From Paramarasmius palmivorus (taxonomy: Eukaryota; Basidiomycota; Agaricomycetes; Agaricales; Marasmiaceae), in contig JAYKXP010000113.1 of the NCBI GenBank assembly GCA_037176845.1, positions 1 through 64,000 on the forward strand: a stretch of 64,000 bases of DNA, given 5' to 3'. The position numbers and the translations under genes were made by a program. Shown piece after piece: positions 57,111 through 64,000 of this stretch. The first letter of the stretch is position 1. Each line of letters begins with the position of its first letter. Below the pieces are notes generated by a model. The model saw only the letters and a program-made list of their open reading frames with translations. It ran no database searches and had not been told where the DNA came from.

Positions 57111-58278
57111 CTAGAAGCTTGCAAGCCCAGCCGCAGGACTCCGAGTCACCACGAGCCCATCTGGTCTAACCAAATTCGCCAGGAAAGATCGCAGAAACGT
57201 ATCGAATCTGGAGGAATCAGAAGACCCCGACTCACGAAGGGCCAGAACGGCAGGTAACGACCTGAAAACTATGAGCCAAAGTTGCAGGAGAACCAATCAT
57301 CACCCACCGGCTAACCCGTTGATAAGCATCGTAAACTGCGTCGTCAAATACGAAGTAAACCTTGTCGTCAGTCGTTTGCAGTGAAAGGGCGTCAACGTAA
57401 CAATCTTCTGCGTCATAGACTAAAGCCCATGAACAAGTCCGAATGTATTCCTTCCTAGCTGGTGCACCATACGTCGTCCAATCCGATGGCCAGTGCAAAT
57501 CTGCGCAGAAGCATAGGGAGTCGCCAGGCCAGCGGTGCAACCCGTTCAACTCGTTCTCCAAATTCAGAACATCGAATCCATTTGCCAGTGTTCGGTGGTG
57601 AAATCCGCGATCCACATATTTTCTCAATGCTGTCACGTAGCTGGTATTTTCGTGGAACTCCCCACGATGGCACATGCCGTTTGACAGAACTAGCGAATGC
57701 TCTGCCAGGGTAGTTCGGGGAAACAAGCGAACAGCCCAATCATGGGTCATGAAGTTCATTACAGCAGCTCAACGAAGAGGTCAGAATGTGAAAACGCGAT
57801 GCGAGGCAGAAGCACTTACAGGAGTGGAAGCAAAAGATCACATGAAGAGGAGCACCAACCGTGCACACCACTTGCACCCTTCTCACGCACCCATCGATTT
57901 CCTTTGCGTACGTGAGCGTCTCGTGGACGGAAGCAGTCGTGTAGTGAGAAAACCCCCCTCGAACTACTCCTCTATGTCCATTGCCGTAGATCGTCATATT
58001 CGCTTCCAGCGAGAATTCAAAACTCTCGAGTAGACGAATGACCTGCGTCGATTGGGATCTTGAACATAACAGTCCAAGTCGTTGGGCAACCAATCGAACC
58101 GACCCAAGTGCCACAAGGCTGCCGATCCCGAAACCAGAGCACCCGTTTTGGCCTGCATCTCTCTGAACAATCGGACTTCATCTGACGAGAACGAGAACCT
58201 TAGGAGTAATGGAGGGTCTGCCAGTTTCGCCTCCAGATATGGGGAAATCAGCCCATAAGCAGCACAGTATTGATACAT
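57111..58278 (-). pseudogene. Nucleotidyltransferase-fold protein with one-base deletion
   Basis: ATG 58278 starts a protein with the nucleotidyltransferase-fold signature GALVSGSAALWHLGR, then WLPNDLDCYV (about 58085-58115), i.e. the G-S and D-x-D positions. Right after YV the frame breaks. The continuation VIRLLESFEFSLEANMTIYG sits in another frame, and one extra base near 58067 would restore a continuous reading. After that the gene is open: GGFSHYTTASVHETLTYAKE, HVIFCFHS, an intron at about 57774-57821, MNFMTHDWAVRLFPRTTLAE and a long exon to SRWVMIGSPATLAHSF, then a last small exon after a GTGAGT intron, stop 57111. This family of about 300 residues is common in Agaricomycetes and of unknown substrate. 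The lesion is single, so it may be a consensus error. Confidence 0.65.
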
Positions 58279-58299
58279 TCTGGCGCACAGGTGGATGAT

Positions 58300-58860
58300 A
58301 CCATTACCAGGCGATGGTAGGCTGGTAGTATTCTGGTACTCTCGGTACGTTCTTGAAGCCTGCGTAAGGTAATGTGACTGGCGTGGTGGATGTTAGTGAC
58401 TCCTTGGGGTGGGCACGGAAGTGTGCAAATCTCGGGCGTTCCGTGAAGATGTGAAGAGTCGTCTCGACTTCGGCACACCCGAATGAGCACCAAGGAGAGA
58501 TGTTGCCAAGGCGCCGGAACTTGGTAAAGTTGGTGTCTAGTTGAGATGAACGGGCGTACAGCTGAACAACAACCGAATATACTGAAGTCGCTCGAGTGTA
58601 TGGGTACGTTGGAGCAGGTGTAGGATCGTGGAGAGTGTTTAGGAGAGTGCTTGCTGGGCGGAATGAAGCTTTGTGAGCTGAGTGATGCGCAAGGATGTTT
58701 GATATAAACGAGAAAGGGTGATTCGATGTAAGAGTGGGTTTTCGAGAATAAGGTGAAATCATCCATGAAAAAGGTAGAATCCATGACTTGAGCACAGCTG
58801 AGGGAAGTATTGTCGGAGCGTTTGTAAGCGACAGATGTGTGGGAATCAAGAATATGAGGC
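58300..58860 (-). mobile_element. LINE (non-LTR retrotransposon) C-terminal fragment
   Basis: A reverse-strand frame ends with the zinc-knuckle-like tail typical of fungal LINE ORF2 proteins: WCSFGCAEVETTLHIFTERP (C-x3-C, then H and a degenerate second half where a Cys is expected) and RFAHFRAHPKE. Upstream words (NHPFSFISNILAHHSAHKAS, LLNTLHDPTPAP) fit the RNase-H-to-tail linker of these elements. Reverse transcriptase and endonuclease are absent. It abuts the 5' end of the nucleotidyltransferase gene, as expected for a 5'-truncated insertion. Confidence 0.55.
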
Positions 58861-59202
58861 GTGGTACTCATCGACATGTCAACGGAGGCCACATTGCAAC
58901 TTGATTGAGTCTGTGTATGGCAACATTCTTTAATAGTGTTGGTGTATTCAATGGTAGGCAGGATTTGAGATGGTACGGGAGAGTTGAAGACTAACATGAT
59001 TGGTGAGCGTCTAATCTGACTCGCGCGGAACTTCGGCGCCTCGGCACCTCTCAGTTTCCCGCTCCAAAAATAATGCTTTTCACATAAGGAATACACTTTT
59101 AGGGAACACTGAAATCTGTTAATTATATATATGTGTGTGTACAAGAATTATCTATGATTTTAGTTCGAATTTCAACTAGGGAACACGGCCGTGAAGAGTA
59201 AC
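58861..59202. other. Spacer, F-box 3' flank
   Basis: May include more LINE-derived sequence. Nothing else supported. Confidence 0.4.
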
Positions 59203-60780
59203 CTAGGGGTCAATCCTCATGCAACCACCTTGCGAGCATCTACTGAAGGCAAGCATCCTAGAAGTGATTACTCGCGCCAAAGCCTTCGACATGCCTCTAT
59301 GTGTGCTAGTCTCTGGAAAACCCCCTATATTGGTATCCTTCAAATTGGGCAGTAGGGGACCTCCGTCTGTTCCTTGGGGGCCTCGCCTGACCGATGACTT
59401 GTTGAGTAGTACGCGCAGACTTTCAGCAGCGCAGTGCCAAGTCCGTACTTCCAGAGTGTGAACCGCTGGCGTCAACGATAATAACCAAAATAGCTCAGTA
59501 CCACACAAGGGGAGATCTCGGAGGTGAATCTCAGTGATCTGGCACTGGGAACGGGAGATGCAGTCCCTTAGACATGGTAACGTCCAATCAACCGACTGAT
59601 CTCGCTCCCCTAAGGCCTCGATCTCCAGGATAGAGAGGCTTGGGAACGACGACCGGTGGAAGATCGTGTTGACTTGTTCGGTCTCAAGCGCAAATATGTG
59701 GAGCTCTTGGAGCTGTGAAAGGACCAATGATGACTCGTGTATGGGCCTAGAACCACCTATATTAGTGATTGATAGGCGGCTGAGCGATTGGAATGTGGAG
59801 ATAAACCTCAGAGCGGGTTGCGTCCCCCACGGACCGACACTCAGATTGATGATCTGATCGCGAGGAAGCGTGAATACACCTTCATCTCCGCTGTTCCTTG
59901 GATAAATATCCAGTTCACAAAGGTTTGGAGCGTATTCGAACATGTCGAGAGGGAGGGGCTGTAGATCATCGGCACCAGGGGTGACAAAGAACTCGAGACG
60001 CCGGAGCTTGGGGATATTTCCGCGTATCGGTTGGAAGACTGGATGTTGAATGATGTCGGGGGTCATGAAAAGGGAGAGGTTTGTCCAACGGGACGATTGC
60101 TCGACGAGGGATGTGATTGTCGGAAGGAAACGCGTTTTGAAGGGCCCTGGAACTTGAGAGAAGTCCAAAGCAAGTCTTAGCTGGTTCGAATTCTTGGATC
60201 TTTCCAAGAACACATGCGTTATAGTAGCCAATGCGCGTGGATTGTTCTTCCATAAACGAAATGGGATGTAAAGACTGCTCCAAAGGTGCATCGAGGATAT
60301 TGATGGGTGAAGAAGGATGGCCCGCCAAGTCTTACAGACTCCGGAGAGGACCAGCGCCGAAGGTGGGAGTGTAAGTTCTAGGGCGTTTATATCGCAAACG
60401 TGTTTAAATATCTCTATGAGTACTTCCGGCGGACACTTATTCGCGGGGGAAAGCAGGGAGCGGCATTTATTGATCCTTTGTTCCAAAGCCTGAGAGTGTT
60501 CCTCAAGGCTCGAAACATCTGCTTTGAGTCTCCCGAGTAGAGAAAGATCGCCCTCCAGTTCTCGTTCAGAGACCCGCAAGTACTCCAAAAGGATCGCTCT
60601 GTCGAGAGATGACAGATGATCTTGAGGTGGGTATTGTAAAAGTCTATCCACAGCAACACCATCATTCATACTGTCATTCAAACGGTTAGCAGTCGGCTGA
60701 TTGATGAGAAAAGCGAGATCGTACGTGTTTTTCGTTGCGTGCCGAGAGTGCGGGAATAAAACAGATACGATTCGATCCAT
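59203..60780 (-). CDS. F-box protein, single exon
   Basis: One open frame of 525 codons from ATG 60780 to the stop at 59203. After about 70 N-terminal residues comes a helix (LLEYLRVSERELEGDLSLLG, then a second heptad stretch), and then the F-box: CRSLLSPANKCPPEVLIEIF, followed by LSGVCKTWRAILLHPSISSM. The remaining 350 residues are Leu-rich with repeated strands and helices (for example LSRLSITNIGGSRPI, LQELHIFALETEQVN), the likely substrate-binding part. The product should link a target to Skp1/Cul1. It is a paralogue of 24165-25750: the segment before the F-box (DRLLQYPPQ..SSLDRAILLEYLR) aligns with that protein. An internal Met (MNDGVAVDR) is an alternative start. No lesion visible. Confidence 0.85.
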   Translation of the reverse strand: MDRIVSVLFPHSRHATKNTYDLAFLINQPTANRLNDSMNDGVAVDRLLQYPPQDHLSSLDRAILLEYLRVSERELEGDLSLLGRLKADVSSLEEHSQALEQRINKCRSLLSPANKCPPEVLIEIFKHVCDINALELTLPPSALVLSGVCKTWRAILLHPSISSMHLWSSLYIPFRLWKNNPRALATITHVFLERSKNSNQLRLALDFSQVPGPFKTRFLPTITSLVEQSSRWTNLSLFMTPDIIQHPVFQPIRGNIPKLRRLEFFVTPGADDLQPLPLDMFEYAPNLCELDIYPRNSGDEGVFTLPRDQIINLSVGPWGTQPALRFISTFQSLSRLSITNIGGSRPIHESSLVLSQLQELHIFALETEQVNTIFHRSSFPSLSILEIEALGERDQSVDWTLPCLRDCISRSQCQITEIHLRDLPLCGTELFWLLSLTPAVHTLEVRTWHCAAESLRVLLNKSSVRRGPQGTDGGPLLPNLKDTNIGGFPETSTHRGMSKALARVITSRMLAFSRCSQGGCMRIDP

Positions 60781-61089
60781 GAACGATATGAGGAAAGGAC
60801 AGAATTTTACGTCCAGTGGGTGGCGAGCTTATTATAAAGGTGCAGAGGGATATGGAGGGTTTCCAAGCGTCCTAACATTTATATTATCAGAGAAAGCTCA
60901 AGGCATGACGTAGCCTTACATTCTGTAAAGATTCCATTGTAAGAACAAAGACTCTTTGCAAAGATATCGGCAACGAGGTTGGTTCAGCCCTGAAGGCATT
61001 CTATGTGCCTTCTGGACAGTTGTTGTTTAGCGAAGAGCCTATAGTAGCTGTAGGGAAGGAGCCTCGAGGGGAAAACGCACAAGTGCGTT
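60781..61089. other. Spacer
   Basis: F-box gene 5' flank and 3' flank of the methyltransferase relic. No gene seen. Confidence 0.4.
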
Positions 61090-61640
61090 TGATCTTGATG
61101 ATAATTACCCACGTGGTATGCGTCACTTCGATTAGACACACCATCAAACCTGTGTCAATGCCCCACAATCTACTTCGACGATATGCCTCTAGGATGAGTT
61201 CGTCGGCAACGTTGGCAACCTCTCGTCGAGTCTCTATCCCGCGGACGGAGGCGCCTGTCGTAAGAGCGATTTGGGTAAGAATGTTACCAGCACCGCACCC
61301 TCAGTCGATCACGTCCCGTAAGTCTGGAGAGAACGCCTTGTAGCCACGGTCCAACATCTTGTGATGGGGCTGCACACATCTATCGTAGCCCTGCTGCACA
61401 ACGAATAAGGGCAAAGAGGGTCCCAGCTGCTTCGTGTTGCGAGGACAATGTTGATATCAGCCAGTCTCCAGCAGCAGTGAGCGGTCTCCGTCCTCCAAAG
61501 CCCTCAGAAATTTTGCTTCTAAATCCTACGCAGGCAAACATGAGACAATTTCTGAAGATAGATAGGGTGCTCATGACTAACCTCTTTCTTGTCCTGCCTA
61601 GAGTCAGAAACTACTGAAAGTTGGCTATGGGAAGCACGGA
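61090..61640 (-). pseudogene. DOT1-like methyltransferase domain relic
   Basis: The reverse strand reads FVVQQGYDRCVQPHHKMLDR, then GYKAFSPDLRDVID, a TGA (61301-61303), and then GCGAGNILTQIALTTGASVR and GIETRREVANVADELILEAY. The order resembles the DOT1 histone H3-K79 methyltransferase fold, where VxDLGSGVGN binds S-adenosylmethionine and G-x-E follows. Here the stop sits inside this motif I, and the sequence ends soon after, without the catalytic loop. A wider class-I methyltransferase identity is possible. The reading frame upstream of 61380 also shifts by one. The copy cannot give an active enzyme. Confidence 0.55.
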
Positions 61641-62968
61641 CAAGCCAACCAACGTTCAACGTACAGCTTAGCAGAAAAGACGCGGTTTGAATCATGAAGA
61701 CATCGCGGGGGATAAACGTCAGCGTTTATCGCTTCAATGTTGCGGACTCACCATTCGGTGATATTCAGTGAAGGCAAGATAAAAGTGACAATAGTTATCT
61801 GTGTCTGTTGGGTAGGTTCGTCCACCACACCAAACGTATCCAAAGACTCGTTGAGGAATGCTACAGACATGTTGAAATCAGAGTACAACCGGTCAAGATG
61901 TACTTTGCAACTCACACGGTTTACTGTAGCATTTTGAACAGTTCGAACGTCACAGGTCACAGAGGACCCATGTTCGCGCGAAATGTCACATCGGTCCCCA
62001 GTCACTACAGGTTTGCTCGAAAAGCTTAATCCCGGCTTTTTTGACAGCCGTTTCCCACGGTCCTTGACAGTGCGCGACGACGAGCGTTCATCTCTTTCTT
62101 GTCTCTTTGCGGACAGGCAATGCTGAAGGATTGTTCGAAGCATGAATAGAGGCCTCGGCAGGGATGTTAATGTCATCAATGTCGTTTTTAAAGCCTCTCA
62201 TTGCATCCCCAGCAACCGGACCTTGTTTGAATCTTCGGACGTGTCCCAGGTCATTGGGCGGTTGGCCGAATTCATATATTCATTGGGCACAAATCTTGGC
62301 TTCTTTCTTGGCTTCTTCTCTTGTGGACGCTCCCTATGTCGACGGGATTCGGCCAGTGCCTGTTTGGGCAGGACAGAATAAGAATATGAGCATTCGCGAG
62401 GTGACAAAGTTATTCGCCTGCTCGGCCGTCCTGAAGAAAGCTTGGCGCTCAAGAGATAGGTGCTACTGGTAATGAGGAAACGATTCTGGACCAGCACGAG
62501 AATATAGCTTCACTTTGGAGTCTTGAATAGCGCGAAGTCTACGAGTTGGGCGCTGGAGAGCCGGTTGGCATCAACTACTCATACTGCCTTTGGGACCTAT
62601 CTCTTTAATGTCGGTACTGGAACGCTGGCTTCGACCTCAAGTAAGACCAACGTACTGGGGTGGTTTACCTTCAGGCTCAAAATTTCTCTTCGAAGTGCTT
62701 CTATCACTTGATCTTTCCGCTTTCCTTCCGCCCGAAGGCGGTCGACATGGCATTTCCCGAGATCGGTCTGTTGTTGCTGACATTCTAACAGGGGAATAAC
62801 CTTAGTGAATGTAGATGATGATAGCGCAGATGGCATTACCTGACTGTCGGAACAAGACGTTTTCCTCGAGATGGCGATGCCATGTTCGTCTTTGGCGACA
62901 CCAAGTGTTTTCGTAGTGAGGTCCTGATCCCAAACATCGTCGATATTCTGGTTCTCCGGAGTGGACAT
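61641..62968 (-). other. Coding-like segments, perhaps the 5' part of the DOT1-like gene
   Basis: From a possible ATG 62968 (MSTPENQNIDDVWDQDL) the minus strand shows protein-like pieces in several frames: a short coiled coil (RLRAEGKRKDQVIEALRREI, about 62680-62740), a basic patch (RRHRERPQEKKPRKKPRFVP, about 62270-62340), and CDISREHGSSVTCDVRTVQN with VHLDRLYSDFNMSVAF (about 61850-61990). Intron signals are present, but I could not join them without breaks. The arrangement (disordered basic N terminus before a methyltransferase) is plausible for a DOT1-type gene. Uncertain. Confidence 0.3.
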
Positions 62969-64000
62969 GTTTGTAGTAGAATTGAGCGACGGAAAGCAGA
63001 GTGGGATGCAGCCCTTTTGTGATGAGAGATCAGTGCCAGAATGCTCAGACCCAGTTACGAAGAGCTCGACGGTTTCTTGTAGCGTCCGCAAAACTGTACT
63101 CGGCAGTAAGATATATCGATAACATTGATCAACGGACCATATGATGGGGCACCGAAGCAGTCTAGCACCACTGCGCGGTCTGGGTATGACAAGAAGGCGG
63201 CGGCTAATGGACATGATGGGGAAAATCTGTGAACGTTGCTTCGAGTCGGATGGATCTTGGATGGATCATGAAGGTAGGGGGTGAGATACACACCACACAT
63301 GGCCCTAATCTTGCCAAACTTCATCGAAGCTTCATTGATCATCAATGTATCACCGGTTGCCGTGGTATAAAGATCCTGGACTAATCAGGAATGGGTCGGA
63401 GGTTAACAGCTGAGTAGCTCTCAGCATATCAAGATCACGTGCCGGCTTATGTACACCATTGAATGCCTTTACCTTTGACCCTCTGGGTCTCAGCGAACTC
63501 TCAACACCGTCAAACTACGTTCGCCCAGACTTCGTATATAATAAGCGTCGGCTTCGCCTATGCTTGAATAACGAGCTCATCTGTGAACCTCAAAAACAGT
63601 CAAGGACTGGTTTGAAGCAAAAGGAACCCGGAAGGGGGAGTAATCTATTACTCAGACATCGTATATTTGGGATTGTGGTGTCGGTGACAGGCTACGGGCT
63701 ACGGGATCGTCGAGTGCGTGGATATCGTTATTTACTTGCTCATCATCCAATTGCGATTTCTGAGACAGTCTCGTGAAGATGTCAATGCAGACAGCTCCAC
63801 AACGCCATCTCGCACGTCATTTCACTGTTTCAACGCTCAACTTTCGTCTATGATATCATACGTTCACCGCTTCAGTGAATCGATCAACTTTCAAGGGTTG
63901 GAGAGGCTATTTTTTGGAGTCAATTCAGGTAGCCTTTTGCCTTCGACAAGGGGTCACCTTTATGCTTTGTCTAGCCTAAGGGTGGTACCATAGCTCGCGA
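62969..64000. other. End of window, no gene recognised
   Basis: A short minus-strand stretch at about 63297-63345 (MMINEASMKFGKIRAMCG) ends near a GTGTGT-like donor and could be a first exon. Otherwise nothing is supported. Confidence 0.35.

Noticed and set aside
61005..61343. A plus-strand frame of 112 codons
   Set aside because: It is the complement of the methyltransferase-like segment, whose reverse-strand reading has a recognisable motif.
1..64000. CRISPR arrays, bacterial operons or an organellar origin
   Set aside because: No regularly spaced repeats; splice-interrupted genes and fungal families throughout show a nuclear fungal origin.

Overview
This window looks like nuclear DNA of a mushroom-forming basidiomycete (Agaricomycetes). 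The evidence is intron-dense genes with GT-AG introns of about 45-70 bases, multi-exon cytochrome P450 and type-B carboxylesterase genes, expanded F-box families, a DUF6589 relic, a Tnp2/CACTA-type transposase and a LINE remnant. There is no operon logic, no CRISPR array and no convincing tRNA or rRNA. All calls come from reading the sequence by eye; no database was searched. Exon joins are my own models.

Layout. 0-13 kb is a secondary-metabolism/accessory block: a decayed carboxylesterase copy, an intact secreted carboxylesterase, a broken F-box gene, a broken trypsin-like protease, a fragment duplicated from the F-box gene, and a P450 whose only visible lesion is a 13-base tandem duplication. 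16-20 kb is the healthiest part and has a nuclear theme: a nucleoplasmin-like domain protein without an FKBP domain, divergent from a Brl1/Brr6-type nuclear-envelope protein across a 161-base gap, then a coiled-coil RING protein with two SUMO-interaction-like motifs near its N terminus. 22-36 kb mixes relics (DUF6589, cullin, GAL80-like oxidoreductase), an intact F-box gene, a small membrane protein, a WD40 gene and a 0.9-kb direct repeat.

36.7-41.2 kb holds an apparently intact Tnp2-type transposase carrying SAP-like motifs. 42.5-44 kb is a coiled-coil gene with one probable nonsense codon. 45.56-46.13 kb is an anomalous, almost C-free stretch with G runs of 22 and 42 bases. 47.2-48.7 kb encodes a HAT-repeat protein resembling Rna14/CstF77. 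51,962-55,208 is a 3.25-kb element with long terminal inverted repeats, a perfect 7-base target duplication and no recognisable transposase; it ends 83 bases before a RING gene that has lost one zinc-binding cysteine. 57-63 kb contains a nucleotidyltransferase-like gene with a one-base deletion, a LINE tail, an intact F-box gene and a DOT1-like methyltransferase relic.

The main pattern is the number of genes that are whole except for one small lesion. Either this is a fast-decaying, transposon-rich accessory region or the assembly has local consensus errors; RNA and long reads would decide. I found no clear new multi-gene system. The best leads are the long-TIR element, the divergent nuclear gene pair with the neighbouring SIM-RING gene, and the SAP-containing transposase.
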